Positions 10,129 through 20,191 of a stretch of DNA of 64,000 nucleotides are shown piece by piece. Position 1 is the first letter of the stretch; the number at the start of each line of letters is the position of its first letter. The stretch comes from a candidate division CSSED10-310 bacterium (lineage in GTDB: Bacteria > CSSED10-310 > JAFGJC01): positions 1 through 64,000 of the forward strand of contig JAFGLW010000010.1 in the NCBI GenBank assembly GCA_016927905.1, written 5' to 3'. The notes beneath the pieces were generated by a model that saw only the letters and a program-made list of their open reading frames with translations, did no database searches and was not told the origin of the DNA. A program made the translations under genes and the position numbers.

Positions 10129-12903
10129 ATGAACTACCGAGACACGCTCAATTTGCCGAAGACACAGTTTCCGATGAAGGCCAGTCTTGCAGTGAACGAG
10201 CCCAGGATCCTGGAAAAATGGTATGCAGACGATCTGTACGACAGGATATGCGAGTCCCGGAAGGATGCGGAGATTTATGTGCTGCATGACGGTCCGCCCT
10301 ACGCCAACGGTCACATCCATATCGGAACCGCCCTGAACAAGGTCTTGAAAGATATCGTGATGAAATACAAGACCATGGAGGGATTCAGAGTGCCGTTCAA
10401 GCCGGGATGGGACTGCCATGGTCTGCCCATCGAACACAATGTCATGAAGGAACTGGGCAATTCCGCCAAGTCGATGAGTCAGATCGAAATCCGTGCGGAA
10501 TGCGCGGCATATGCGGAACGATATGTTTCGATCATGAGGGAGGAGTTCAAGAGGCTGGGGGGACTGGGTGAATGGGAGCGGCCGTATTTGACCATGTCGC
10601 ACCAGTATGAGGCGACCGTGGTGAGCGAATTCCAAAACATGCTTCTGTCCGGTCGCATATATCCCGGTCAGAAACCGGTGCACTGGTGTATTTCATGCAG
10701 GACGGCCCTGGCGGAAGCGGAAGTGGAGTATGCCGATCATGTATCCCCGTCGGTATGGGTCAAATTCCAGGTGATTTCCGATCTGGGTTCCCGCATCCCC
10801 GAACTCGCAGGCAAAACCAACGTGTTCGTCATAATCTGGACCACTACGCCCTGGACGCTTCCGGCCAACCTGGCCATTGCGTTTAATCCGACCCTGGATT
10901 ACGTGGCTTTTGAAGATCGTGGTGAAATCTATATCGTAGCCGATGCCCTGTTCCGGGAGACTGTGGAAGTATGCCAGTTTGACTTCCCGAGGATCATTGC
11001 CAGATTCCCCGGATCGGTTCTGGAGGGATTCAATTGCCGGCATCCTTTTTATGATCGGGTCTCGAAACTGGTCCTGGCCGATTATGTCACTTTTGAGACC
11101 GGTACCGGCTGTGTTCACACGGCGCCCGGCCACGGTCAGGAGGATTTTGAGACCGGCCTTAAATACGGGTTGGATATATACAATCCCGTGGACGATACAG
11201 GTTGTTTCGACAAAGGTCTGCCGCTGTTCGGCGGGATGAATGTGTTCGAAGCGAATGCCGAGGTCAACAAGGTCATGCGGGATGATCGAACCCTGCTGGC
11301 TGAGCGGGAGATTGTTCACAGCTATCCGCACTGCTGGCGCTGTAAACAGCCGGTCGTATTCCGGGCCACCCGCCAATGGTTCATCTCAATCGACCACGAC
11401 AACCTGCGGAATGCCGCACTGAAAGCGATTGATACCGTTGACTGGTACCCCCGATGGGGCAAGGAACGCATCTACGGGATGGTGGAGAACCGGCCGGACT
11501 GGTGCATTTCCAGACAGCGCGTCTGGGGTGTGCCCCTTACTATTTTCACCTGTGAAAAATGCCATGCCGTGCTGCGCAATGAGACCGTCAGCAGTCAGGT
11601 GATCGAAGCGGTCCGGCGGTATGGGATTGATATCTGGTTTACGGGGAGCAACACCCAGTTCATTCCCGCCGGCACCCTCTGTGAAAAATGCGGCCACAGG
11701 GAATTCAAGAGAGAACAGGATATCATCGATGTCTGGTTTGAGTCCGGGGTCAGCCATCGGGCTGTCCTGACCTCCGACAACGGCTTGACCTGGCCGTCGA
11801 ATCTTTACCTGGAAGGCAGTGATCAGCATCGGGGTTGGTTTCAATCCTCCCTGATCATTTCGGTGGCCAACCATGGCAGAGCACCGTTCGAAACCGTCCT
11901 GACACACGGGTTCGTGGTGGACGGCGACGGCAAGAAAATGTCCAAATCGGAAGGCAATGTGATTGTTCCGGAAGATATCATTCAAAAATACGGCGCGGAT
12001 ATTCTGAGACTGTGGGTCGCCGCCGAGGATTACACGGAAGACATCCGCATCTCCACGGAAATTCTGGACCGGCTGGTGGAAACCTACCGACGGATCCGGA
12101 ACACTTGCCGGTTCATGCTCGGGAACCTGTTTGATTTCAATCCTGAAACGGATATTCTTCCGGTTGAGCGGCTGGAGGAAATGGATCGGTTCATTCTGCA
12201 TCGATGGGCGGAAACCGTCAAGATTACCCGGAAATCCTTTCATGAGCTGGCCTTTTACCAGGTGGTCAGGCAGCTGCATCAGTTCTGCGTGGTGGAATTA
12301 TCCTCCCTGTTTCTGGATGTCTCCAAAGACCGGCTGTACTGTTCGCGTCCAGAAGATACCAAGCGCCGATCTGCTCAGACGGTGATCTATCTGATTTTGA
12401 TCGACCTGGTGCGATACATGGCCCCCATTCTGGCTTTCACTATGGAAGAGGCCTGGGAGCATGTTCCGGGCAGCCGTGACAGCATTCATATGCAGAAATT
12501 TTTCATCCTGAAACCGGAATGGACGGATCCGGAATTGAACCGGAAATGGGAGATCCTGCTGGCTGTCCGTGAAAAAGCAGCTCTCGATCTGGAACGCAAG
12601 CGGAAAGAAAAACTCATCGGGCATTCGCTGGATGCCAAAGTGACGGTTCGGGTACCGGTCCTGATGTTTCCGGTATTGAAATCGGCTGGGGAGAACCTGC
12701 TGGCGGAAATCCTGATCGTTTCCCAGGTCGTCCTGGAAGACAATCATATCGATTCCGACCGCATCGAAGATGTATCGGTCGAAGTCGATCGGGCGGATGG
12801 ATCCAAATGCGAGCGGTGCTGGCAGATCCAGACGAATGTCGGTCAGGCCGAGGATCATCCGAACCTCTGTTCCAGGTGTGTTGAGGTGGTCAGAGCGCTG
12901 TGA
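10129..12903 (+). CDS. ileS: Isoleucine--tRNA ligase
   Basis: This class I aminoacyl-tRNA synthetase charges tRNA-Ile. Its 924 residues match the family length. Visible features: the ATP-binding motif as HIGT within PYANGHIHIGTALNK (a common IleRS variant of HIGH), the editing domain in the middle, KMSKS in GKKMSKSEGN, and a C-terminal zinc site with two CxxC pairs (CERC and CSRC). The start ATG has a GGAGA about eight bases upstream. It is the first gene of a coupled operon, and its stop overlaps the lspA start. Confidence 0.97.
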   Translation: MNYRDTLNLPKTQFPMKASLAVNEPRILEKWYADDLYDRICESRKDAEIYVLHDGPPYANGHIHIGTALNKVLKDIVMKYKTMEGFRVPFKPGWDCHGLPIEHNVMKELGNSAKSMSQIEIRAECAAYAERYVSIMREEFKRLGGLGEWERPYLTMSHQYEATVVSEFQNMLLSGRIYPGQKPVHWCISCRTALAEAEVEYADHVSPSVWVKFQVISDLGSRIPELAGKTNVFVIIWTTTPWTLPANLAIAFNPTLDYVAFEDRGEIYIVADALFRETVEVCQFDFPRIIARFPGSVLEGFNCRHPFYDRVSKLVLADYVTFETGTGCVHTAPGHGQEDFETGLKYGLDIYNPVDDTGCFDKGLPLFGGMNVFEANAEVNKVMRDDRTLLAEREIVHSYPHCWRCKQPVVFRATRQWFISIDHDNLRNAALKAIDTVDWYPRWGKERIYGMVENRPDWCISRQRVWGVPLTIFTCEKCHAVLRNETVSSQVIEAVRRYGIDIWFTGSNTQFIPAGTLCEKCGHREFKREQDIIDVWFESGVSHRAVLTSDNGLTWPSNLYLEGSDQHRGWFQSSLIISVANHGRAPFETVLTHGFVVDGDGKKMSKSEGNVIVPEDIIQKYGADILRLWVAAEDYTEDIRISTEILDRLVETYRRIRNTCRFMLGNLFDFNPETDILPVERLEEMDRFILHRWAETVKITRKSFHELAFYQVVRQLHQFCVVELSSLFLDVSKDRLYCSRPEDTKRRSAQTVIYLILIDLVRYMAPILAFTMEEAWEHVPGSRDSIHMQKFFILKPEWTDPELNRKWEILLAVREKAALDLERKRKEKLIGHSLDAKVTVRVPVLMFPVLKSAGENLLAEILIVSQVVLEDNHIDSDRIEDVSVEVDRADGSKCERCWQIQTNVGQAEDHPNLCSRCVEVVRAL

Positions 12904-13382
12904 TCTGGTTCAGCATCGGCATTGCCATGGGTGTTGTTTTTGCCGATCAGGCATCGAAATACCTTGCGCTCCGCCATCTCAGCTCACTCGATCCCATCCA
13001 GGTCATTCCACCGGTGTTAGATCTTGTTCTGGTCAAAAACAGGGGTGCAGCTTTCGGGATCATGTCCGGTTTGAACCTGCCGGTCCGGATGATCGTTTTT
13101 TCGATCGTATCGCTGGGAGCACTGGCTCTGCTGATCTATCTATTCCGCTCCAGGTCGGCAGGCAGTTTCACTATTCCGGCTGCCGTCGGATTGGTTTCTG
13201 GCGGTGCGGTCGGAAACTGGATCGACAGAATACGGTTCGGATATGTTGTCGATTTCATCGATTGGCATGTCGGCTCGTATCACTGGCCGACATTCAATAT
13301 CGCCGACAGCTGTATCACAATTGGAGTCGGTCTGCTGCTTCTGAACATGATCCTGGAAGATCGGAAACATCATGCATCCTGA
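12900..13382 (+). CDS. lspA: Lipoprotein signal peptidase (prolipoprotein signal peptidase II)
   Basis: This inner-membrane aspartic protease removes the signal peptide from diacylated prolipoproteins. The 160-residue product has four hydrophobic segments and the family motifs DQASK, KNRGAAFG, GNWIDR and FNIADS, the last two carrying the catalytic aspartates. The start is GTG 12900, which overlaps the ileS TGA (GTGA), so translation is probably coupled. The ileS-lspA order is common in bacteria. It overlaps lgt by 11 bases. Confidence 0.95.
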   Translation: MIWFSIGIAMGVVFADQASKYLALRHLSSLDPIQVIPPVLDLVLVKNRGAAFGIMSGLNLPVRMIVFSIVSLGALALLIYLFRSRSAGSFTIPAAVGLVSGGAVGNWIDRIRFGYVVDFIDWHVGSYHWPTFNIADSCITIGVGLLLLNMILEDRKHHAS

Positions 13383-14199
13383 TTTGATATCCGTCGGTCC
13401 GCTGACCATACGTTCGTATGGAACGATGATCGTGATGGGTTTTCTGTTCGCCCTGGCACTGGCCAGAGTCAGGATCCGAAAGTGCCCGGTATCCTTCGAG
13501 ACCATTCTGGATCTCTCATTCTACCTGTTGCTGGCGGGAATCGTGGGTGGAAAACTTCTGTTCTGGATCATTTTCCCCGGGCAGTTGGTTTATGAGGTGA
13601 GACTCCTGTTCGCAGATCCTTTCGAATTTCTGAAGTCGCTGGGTGCGGGTTTCGTGTTTTTCGGTGCGGTGATTGGAGGAATCGGATTTTTGCTGCTTTA
13701 CAGCTGGAAAAAACAGATGGCCGTGTTGCCCGTCATCGATTTCCTGACTCCGTCCCTCATTGTGGGTCACGCTTTCGGTCGTGTGGGTTGTTTTCTGGCT
13801 GGGTGTTGTTACGGGAAAACCTGTGACCTGCCCTGGTCGGTCACTTTTCATCATCCCCATTCACTGGCTCCTCAGGATATTCCGCTTCATCCCGTGCAGA
13901 TATACGAGTCGCTGTTTTTATTTGCACTGGTATCCGTGATTCTGCTGCTTGAAGACAGGCTGACCCGAATCCCGGGAAGACTGTTTTTCGGGTATGTGAT
14001 TTCGTATTCGACCTGGAGATTTTACATCGAATTTTTGAGAGATGATCCCCGCGGGATCCTGTTCAACGGAATCATGACTGTGACCCAATTCATCGCGATC
14101 CTTGGATTCCTGGCGAGCGTTGTTGCTTTTTTCATGATCGCCCGCAGCGGTAAACCGGGCAGGAAGAAACGGGAAAATGGCACCGGAAAACGGTCATGA
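13372..14199 (+). CDS. lgt: Phosphatidylglycerol--prolipoprotein diacylglyceryl transferase
   Basis: This membrane enzyme attaches diacylglycerol to the lipobox cysteine and is the step before LspA. The 275-residue product has seven predicted membrane segments and the Lgt signature region around GHAFGRVGCFLAGCCYGK, plus the essential HPVQIYES segment. It sits directly after lspA with an 11-base overlap, so consecutive steps of lipoprotein maturation are encoded together. Confidence 0.95.
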   Translation: MHPDLISVGPLTIRSYGTMIVMGFLFALALARVRIRKCPVSFETILDLSFYLLLAGIVGGKLLFWIIFPGQLVYEVRLLFADPFEFLKSLGAGFVFFGAVIGGIGFLLLYSWKKQMAVLPVIDFLTPSLIVGHAFGRVGCFLAGCCYGKTCDLPWSVTFHHPHSLAPQDIPLHPVQIYESLFLFALVSVILLLEDRLTRIPGRLFFGYVISYSTWRFYIEFLRDDPRGILFNGIMTVTQFIAILGFLASVVAFFMIARSGKPGRKKRENGTGKRS

Positions 14200-15196
14200 T
14201 CCGGGTGTTCCGGAATCGCCGATCATCCTGGATGCCGACCAGGCCGATGCGGGGGAAAGGCTGGATATTTTTATTCATCGCAGATGCCCCGGGCTGTCAA
14301 GATCCCGAATCGGCCGGCTGATCAAATCTGGTCAGGTCCTGATCGGTCAGGAACAGGTCAAACCGTCCTATAGAATACGCGGAATGGATATTGTCCGGAT
14401 CCGAATTCCGCCTCCCGTCCCGATTTCCATCCAGCCCGAGGCTGTTCCGCTGCAGATATTGTTCGAGGATGAACATCTTGTGGCGGTTTCCAAACCCAGA
14501 GGAATGGTCGTCCATCCGGGTGCGGGCCGGTTTACTGGAACTCTGGTCCATGCCCTGCTGTTCCACTGTCCTGACCTGTCCGGAATCGGCGGACAACAAA
14601 GGCCGGGGATCGTGCACCGGCTGGACAAAGGCACTTCGGGAGTGATTCTGGCGGCCAAAACAGACCAGGCGCATCTGGGTCTGTCCAGCCAGTTTTCATC
14701 CCGGTCGGTGATGAAAGAATACCGTGCTGTCACATCGGGTTATGTCGATTGGAGCGAAATCACGATCAGGGATCCCATCGGAAGACATCCAAAAAACCGG
14801 AAACAAATGGCCGTGGTGCCGGGCGGCCGGGAAGCTGAAACCATTTTTCATCGACTCGATTCGAACCGGAGGTTTACGTATATTGCGGCGTTTCCCAAAA
14901 CCGGACGGACACACCAGATCCGCGTACATTTGAAACACGCCGGATTGAGCCTATTGGGAGATGAGCTGTACGGTTCGGGACAATGGGGTCGGATCGAGAA
15001 TGCACCGGTAAAACAGGTTGTGAGCGAGATGTCTGGATTGAGCCTGCATGCCTACCGAATCGTTTTCAATCACCCGGTCCGCCTAAATCGTCTGGATCTC
15101 ATCGCTCCACTGCCTGAGGATTTCCGCTGCGTCTTAAAATGCACCGGATTGAAGGATACGACATCGGGCAACAACATGGATGGGAATCCGGTTTGA
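14177..15196 (+). CDS. RluC/RluD-family ribosomal large subunit pseudouridine synthase
   Basis: The 339-residue product has an N-terminal S4 RNA-binding domain (about 30-80, containing LSRSRIGRLIKSGQVLI) and a pseudouridine synthase domain with the catalytic Asp in HRLDKGTSG. C-terminal motifs (GRTHQIRVHLKHAG, LLGDELYG) fit the RluA superfamily. RluD-like enzymes modify helix 69 of 23S rRNA, but the exact target here is not certain. It overlaps lgt by 23 bases and belongs to the same operon. Confidence 0.9.
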   Translation: MAPENGHDPGVPESPIILDADQADAGERLDIFIHRRCPGLSRSRIGRLIKSGQVLIGQEQVKPSYRIRGMDIVRIRIPPPVPISIQPEAVPLQILFEDEHLVAVSKPRGMVVHPGAGRFTGTLVHALLFHCPDLSGIGGQQRPGIVHRLDKGTSGVILAAKTDQAHLGLSSQFSSRSVMKEYRAVTSGYVDWSEITIRDPIGRHPKNRKQMAVVPGGREAETIFHRLDSNRRFTYIAAFPKTGRTHQIRVHLKHAGLSLLGDELYGSGQWGRIENAPVKQVVSEMSGLSLHAYRIVFNHPVRLNRLDLIAPLPEDFRCVLKCTGLKDTTSGNNMDGNPV

Positions 15197-15207
15197 ACGA
15201 AGATAAC

Positions 15208-15909
15208 ATGCTGCCTAACCTGGCTGATTGCGAACGAATCGTTTTTTTCACCGGTGCGGGGCTGTCGGCTGAGAGTGGAATCCCGACATACCGCGGGAAG
15301 GGCGGGATCTGGCAGGAATACAATTACGAGGAGTTTGCCTGCCAGCGGGCGTTCGATCGGCAACCTGAGAAAGTATGGGATTTCCATGACGCCAGGCGTC
15401 AATTCGTTTCCAGGTGCCAACCTTCGGAAGGCCATGAATTGATTGCCGAGATCGGTAGAATCAGACCAGAGGTGTCCGTTGTAACTCAAAACATCGATGG
15501 TCTGCACCAGCGTGCCGGTTCCAGGAATGTCATTGAACTGCACGGGAGTCTGTGGCGTGTCCGGTGCAGTGCGGAAAACATCGTTTTTGAAAATCACGAG
15601 ATTCCCGTTCTGTCCAGGAAATGTTCCTGCGGTGCCTATTTGAGACCCGATATCGTATGGTTCGAAGATCCCCTGAATCAGGATGCCATTTTTAAGGCAC
15701 TTGAGGTTATGTCCCGGTGCGATATCCTGGTTTCAATCGGAACATCGGGAATGGTCTATCCTGCAGCCCAGCTGCCGATTGTTGCCATCCGGAGGGGGGT
15801 GCCGTGCGTCGAGATCAACCAGGAAAAAACCATCGTATCGGATCTGTACCCGGTACGACTGCACGGCCCGGCATCATCAATGTTAAAGCGGCTTTGGCGG
15901 ACACCGTAA
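15208..15909 (+). CDS. Sirtuin-type NAD-dependent protein deacylase (CobB-like)
   Basis: The protein removes acyl groups from lysines using NAD. Visible motifs: GAGLSAESGIPTYRG, TQNIDGLH, catalytic His112 in ELHGSLW, and GTSGMVYPAAQLP. ATG 15208 is preferred because the core starts at once; an in-frame ATG at 15139 would overlap the upstream gene. The class III motif that reads YxxR in SIRT5 and E. coli CobB is here His60-x-x-Arg63, so substrate preference may differ. The zinc region keeps only C120, C139 and C141, a reduced pattern that as I recall also occurs in E. coli CobB. It is the last gene of the ileS operon. Confidence 0.88.
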   Translation: MLPNLADCERIVFFTGAGLSAESGIPTYRGKGGIWQEYNYEEFACQRAFDRQPEKVWDFHDARRQFVSRCQPSEGHELIAEIGRIRPEVSVVTQNIDGLHQRAGSRNVIELHGSLWRVRCSAENIVFENHEIPVLSRKCSCGAYLRPDIVWFEDPLNQDAIFKALEVMSRCDILVSIGTSGMVYPAAQLPIVAIRRGVPCVEINQEKTIVSDLYPVRLHGPASSMLKRLWRTP

Positions 15910-15913
15910 TCCT

Positions 15914-17281
15914 TTATTCGATATTGAGTTCTTTGATCTTGGTCAGCAGGGTTTTGTAGTTTATTCCCAATTCCTTGGCGGCCAGAGTCTTGTTCCATCC
16001 GTTCCGTTCCAGAGCCGTCCGGATCATCCGGCGTTCCACGAGCCTCCGGGATCGTTCCACCACGGTGTGGAGCGCGCCTTCGAGATGTATTTCGCTCAGA
16101 TCGAACGGTTCGTAATCCCGGATGGAATGCACCGCTATGTGTTCCGGTCGGATGATCGCATCGGGAGTCAGGATGGCGGCACGTTCCATGCAATTCTGCA
16201 ACTCCCGGACATTACCGGGCCATCCGTACGATCGAAGAAGTTCCTTGGCTTTGGAAGTCAGCTTGAACGGTCCTTTACCGAATTCCCGACCGAATCGGTC
16301 CAGGAAATAATCCACCAGCACGGGAATATCGTCCGGACGATCTCTGAGTGGAGGTATTTGAATGGGAAAAACACTGATCCTGTAAAAAAGATCCTCCCGA
16401 AATTTTCCAGTCCGGACCTCAGCGTGCAGATCCCGGTTGGTGGCGGCGATGACCCTGATATTGACATGGATTGTCTTGTTTCCACCCACCCTCTCGAACT
16501 GACGTTCCTGGAGAAAGCGTAGCAGCTTGGCCTGCAGCATCGGTTCCATGTCGCCGACTTCGTCAAGAAAGATCGTTCCCTGATCCGCAAGCTCGAGTTT
16601 TCCCAGTTTTCTGCTGTCGGCCCCGGTATATGCGCCCCGTTCGTGCCCGAACAGCTCGTTTTCCAGCAGGGTTCCGGGAATGGCGGCGCAGTTGATGGCG
16701 ACAAACGGTGCCTGTTTCCGGTTGGATAAATGATGGATCGCCTGGGCGACCAGCTCCTTGCCGGTCCCGCTTTCGCCCATGAGAAGAACGGTTGCATCCA
16801 TCGGACCGACCTGTTCAGCCTGCCGGATCACATCGTTGAATTTATCGCTTCTGCCGATGATCCGGGGTGCGCTGAGTTTGGAGGCAAAGGTTTCCCGCAG
16901 CAATACATTCTCGTTCCGCAGTCGAGTCTGTTCGATGGCCCGGCTCAATTGCAGCAGCAACAGCCCGATGTCAAACGGTTTGGTGATGAAATCGTCCGCG
17001 CCCTCTTTCATCGCCCGGACCGCCGTTTCGATGCTTCCGAATGCGGTGATGATGATGACGATGGTCCGGGGATCGGCACTCTTGGCCGCATTCAAAACCG
17101 CCAGGCCGTCCTTTCCCGGGAGTTTCAGATCGGTGATCACGGCGGAAAAGAGTTTCGATGCCAGCATTTCCAGCGCTTCCTCGGCCGAAGCGGCACACTG
17201 GACCGAATACCCTTCTTTGGAAAGAGTTCGTTCCAGCATTTTGCGCATGCCTTGATTGTCTTCGACAAGCAGGATGTGCAC
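15914..17281 (-). CDS. NtrC-family sigma54-dependent response regulator
   Basis: The 455-residue protein has a receiver domain (phospho-acceptor Asp in ITDLKLPGKDG), a central AAA+ domain (Walker A GESGTGKE, sigma54-contact loop in the variant GAYTGA, Walker B-like IFLDEVGDM) and a C-terminal Fis-type helix-turn-helix. It activates transcription by sigma54 RNA polymerase after phosphorylation. The start is GTG 17281 with AGGGGA upstream. No histidine kinase lies beside it. The prepilin peptidase gene is 27 bases upstream in the same direction, so a PilR-like role in pilus gene control is possible. Confidence 0.9.
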   Translation of the reverse strand: MHILLVEDNQGMRKMLERTLSKEGYSVQCAASAEEALEMLASKLFSAVITDLKLPGKDGLAVLNAAKSADPRTIVIIITAFGSIETAVRAMKEGADDFITKPFDIGLLLLQLSRAIEQTRLRNENVLLRETFASKLSAPRIIGRSDKFNDVIRQAEQVGPMDATVLLMGESGTGKELVAQAIHHLSNRKQAPFVAINCAAIPGTLLENELFGHERGAYTGADSRKLGKLELADQGTIFLDEVGDMEPMLQAKLLRFLQERQFERVGGNKTIHVNIRVIAATNRDLHAEVRTGKFREDLFYRISVFPIQIPPLRDRPDDIPVLVDYFLDRFGREFGKGPFKLTSKAKELLRSYGWPGNVRELQNCMERAAILTPDAIIRPEHIAVHSIRDYEPFDLSEIHLEGALHTVVERSRRLVERRMIRTALERNGWNKTLAAKELGINYKTLLTKIKELNIE

Positions 17282-17308
17282 GGTTTTATCCCCTCATAAG
17301 CAGCGGTT

Positions 17309-18115
17309 TCAGGTCAAATGAGAAAAACGCAAATACCAGGCCACCAGATCGCCTCCCCACATCGCCGAAATCCACGCACCCAGGGACAGGAAAGGTCCGA
17401 ACGGGATTTCCGTATGCCGGGTTCCGCCCTTGACCAGCGAAACCGGAATTCCCACCAGCGTTCCGGTCAATGCCCCCAGAAACAGACTCAGCACGGCTTT
17501 CCCAGGACCCAGCAGAGCGCCTGCAAAAATCATCAGTTTGATGTCGCCCATGCCCATGCCCTCGCGGCCGGTTATTCTCAGATAAACCCATGCGATCAGA
17601 AGCAGCGGGCCGGCTCCCGCAACAACCCCCAGAAAGGCTCTCCAAGGATGAACGTCCCAATGAGGCCTGAGAAAAGGGTGCAGCGACAGGATCGATATAA
17701 AAACCGCGAAAAGAACTCCCGGAAGCGTGATGGCGTCGGGAAGCAGTTTGGTATGGTAATCGATCACGGACAGAGCGATCAGAAACGCGGTGAACACCGA
17801 ATAAACCATTGTGGAGAAAGTGAATCCATACCGACAGGCCACGGCCGCAAACATCAATCCAGTCGCCAGTTCAACCAAAGGGTACTGAAGCGATATCCGG
17901 GTACCGCAACCGTGACATTTTCCTCTCAGAACCGCATAGCTCAGCAGAGGGATATTTTCCCACGCTTTAAGCTGATGCCGGCATGACGGGCAGTGCGATG
18001 ACGGGCGGATTATGGACCGGTTTTCCGGTACCCGGCAGATCACCACATTCAGAAATGATCCGATCGCCAGGCCCAGAACAAACAGCATGACCGCGAAACA
18101 GCATAATGACTCCAC
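17309..18115 (-). CDS. pilD: Type IV prepilin peptidase / N-methyltransferase
   Basis: This polytopic inner-membrane aspartic protease cleaves and methylates type IV prepilins or type II pseudopilins. The 268-residue product has the N-terminal zinc-binding CPSC and CHGC pairs, and the catalytic aspartates in VIDYHTKLLPD and GMGMGDIKLM. It is full length for the family. Two pilus retraction ATPases lie 4-6 kb away, which favours a role in type IV pili over type II secretion. The symbol is by homology; gspO would be the alternative. Confidence 0.92.
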   Translation of the reverse strand: MESLCCFAVMLFVLGLAIGSFLNVVICRVPENRSIIRPSSHCPSCRHQLKAWENIPLLSYAVLRGKCHGCGTRISLQYPLVELATGLMFAAVACRYGFTFSTMVYSVFTAFLIALSVIDYHTKLLPDAITLPGVLFAVFISILSLHPFLRPHWDVHPWRAFLGVVAGAGPLLLIAWVYLRITGREGMGMGDIKLMIFAGALLGPGKAVLSLFLGALTGTLVGIPVSLVKGGTRHTEIPFGPFLSLGAWISAMWGGDLVAWYLRFSHLT

Positions 18116-18158
18116 GTGTTGAATTATAGTTTAAAATCCGGCGAAGTTCGAGATTGAA

Positions 18159-20060
18159 TCATTCGGGGGTTTCCCGCCCGCTGCGGTCCGGTCTCGTGCC
18201 GGCGAACCGGATCAATAGACATATCCCGGCCATGGCAAGGGTTGTTGCGGAGATCTGGAGTATTCGTGTGAATCCCGATTCCGCCGGCGTCACCTTGAGA
18301 ATCCAATCGAAATATATGAAGACCGCCAGTACGATACCCATGATCGCTTCGCCGGCAATCAGCCCGGACGATACCAGTATTCCGCCGTTCCCGGTGTCTG
18401 CGGATGGAGAAACTCTTTCGACGCCGGATCGATCCAGGCTCAGCAGACCGCCGATGAAGATTGGCACGGAGAGCGAAAGCGGAAGATATATGCCCACCGC
18501 AACCGGCATGATATGCAGCCGGAACCGGCTTTTACGCCGGGACAGAAGCATATCCAGTCCGATGATTGAGATTCCCAGCACGATTCCGGCACCGATCATA
18601 TCATAGGGGAGGGTACCATCTCCGAACATTCCCTGAGTGATACTGGCGAAAAGCGAAGCCTGGGGCGCTTTCAGTCCGATTCCGATTCCATAGGCATTAT
18701 GCAACAGCGACAGAACCGGAGCGATGGTGACGGTGGGAATGATGACCGCCAGAATTTGAGCGAACTGCTGGTGTTTTGGTTTCGCGCCCACAAGGTATCC
18801 CGTCTTGAGATCCTGAGAGATATCTCCGGCGGAGCAGGCTGCGCAGCAGACCACTCCGGCCACTCCCAGGGTTGCATAGATGGCGTTGTCCCCTCTGATG
18901 CCCAGCATGAAAAGCAGGATCCCCGTACCCAGAAGAGCACAGATAGTCATACCCGAAACGGGATTGTTTGAGCTGCCGACCAGTCCCACAATGTAACTCG
19001 AAACAGCGACGAAAAAGAATGCCGCAACGATCATGATCCCGGTTGTGAGCAAGGTCAGGACGGTCGAACCGGTGAAACTGAAATACAAACCGGCGGTTAT
19101 CAGAACTGCGACCAGAAACACCAGGCGAATGAACCGGCCGGTCAGATCTTCATCACCGGACGACGATGCGGCACCGCTCCGGGATTTTCCCCTCAAAACC
19201 ATTCGGATACTCTGTTTAATTCCGGATCGGACCGACAGAATCGACCAGAGACCCCCCACAATCATCGCCCCAACCCCAAGGTATCGGATCCGGGACGACC
19301 AGAGCTCCCAGCAGATTTGTGCAGGAGAACCCGGATATTCAATGCCGGCGGGAATATCCAGAAAGGGAAGAACAACGACCCAGCCGATGAAGCCTCCCAG
19401 AAAAACAAGCGACGCGATGTTCAGCCGGATGATGTATCCGACCGCGATCAATGCAGGAGATGCGTCCATGCCAAAAAAGAATAACCGGTTGCCTGTCCGG
19501 GCAGCCGCTTCGATGACCGGTCTCAGAATCGGAATGCCGGTTGTGAACAGTTTGAATATCCCACCAGCCAAAATTCCCCCGAGAATGGTTCGCAACCCGG
19601 TACCGCCGTATTCACTGCTTTTCAGCACTTCCGCACAGGCAACCCCCTCGGGATATCTCAGATCCGCCGATTCGACGATCAGACTTCTTCTGAGCGGAAT
19701 CATGAACAGAACACCGATCAACCCGCCCGCAACGGCGATCAGTGTGGTCTGCCAGAAATTGAAATCATTCCAGATGCCCACGATCACCAGTGCCGGAACA
19801 GTGAATATTATTCCGGCCGCCAGGGATTCACCGGCACTGGCCATGGTCTGAACAATATTGCTTTCCAGTATGTTTCTGCGTTTCAAGATACCGCCGATGA
19901 TTCCAGCGGAAATGACCGCCGCCGGGATCGATGCGGATACGGTCATCCCTGCATACAGCCCCAGATAGGCGTTCGCGGCACACATGATAACCGCCAGGAC
20001 GGATCCCAGGATCAGGGCCAGCAGGGTCAGTTCGGGTTCAGCGGGATCATTGCGGTTCAT
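18159..20060 (-). CDS. OPT-family oligopeptide transporter
   Basis: The 633-residue membrane protein has about 14-16 hydrophobic segments and OPT landmarks, including LRYPEGVACAEVLK and NPVSGMTI. OPT carriers import small peptides or metal chelates by proton symport; the substrate cannot be told from sequence. ATG 20060 is chosen because GGAGG lies at proper spacing upstream and the first membrane helix follows. The longer open frame to 20297 would overlap the divergent gene and adds non-conserved sequence. Confidence 0.88.
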   Translation of the reverse strand: MNRNDPAEPELTLLALILGSVLAVIMCAANAYLGLYAGMTVSASIPAAVISAGIIGGILKRRNILESNIVQTMASAGESLAAGIIFTVPALVIVGIWNDFNFWQTTLIAVAGGLIGVLFMIPLRRSLIVESADLRYPEGVACAEVLKSSEYGGTGLRTILGGILAGGIFKLFTTGIPILRPVIEAAARTGNRLFFFGMDASPALIAVGYIIRLNIASLVFLGGFIGWVVVLPFLDIPAGIEYPGSPAQICWELWSSRIRYLGVGAMIVGGLWSILSVRSGIKQSIRMVLRGKSRSGAASSSGDEDLTGRFIRLVFLVAVLITAGLYFSFTGSTVLTLLTTGIMIVAAFFFVAVSSYIVGLVGSSNNPVSGMTICALLGTGILLFMLGIRGDNAIYATLGVAGVVCCAACSAGDISQDLKTGYLVGAKPKHQQFAQILAVIIPTVTIAPVLSLLHNAYGIGIGLKAPQASLFASITQGMFGDGTLPYDMIGAGIVLGISIIGLDMLLSRRKSRFRLHIMPVAVGIYLPLSLSVPIFIGGLLSLDRSGVERVSPSADTGNGGILVSSGLIAGEAIMGIVLAVFIYFDWILKVTPAESGFTRILQISATTLAMAGICLLIRFAGTRPDRSGRETPE

Positions 20061-20191
20061 CACAACCTCCATCCGGGGATTTTCGCCGGGGTTCCGAAAC
20101 CAAGTGCGGGATCGAAATTGGGGATGAATCCATGAAAAGAGTTGCCTCGCATCCGGGAATGTTTTAGGCTTGTTTTCAGGAGAATGACTAT

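Noticed and set aside
10180..10340. HIGT in place of HIGH in isoleucyl-tRNA synthetase as an anomaly
   Set aside because: As I recall, this variant is common among bacterial IleRS proteins, so it is not unusual.
15304..15650. Missing zinc cysteine of the sirtuin as evidence of inactivity
   Set aside because: E. coli CobB has, to my memory, a similarly reduced cysteine pattern, so the loss does not by itself imply inactivity.
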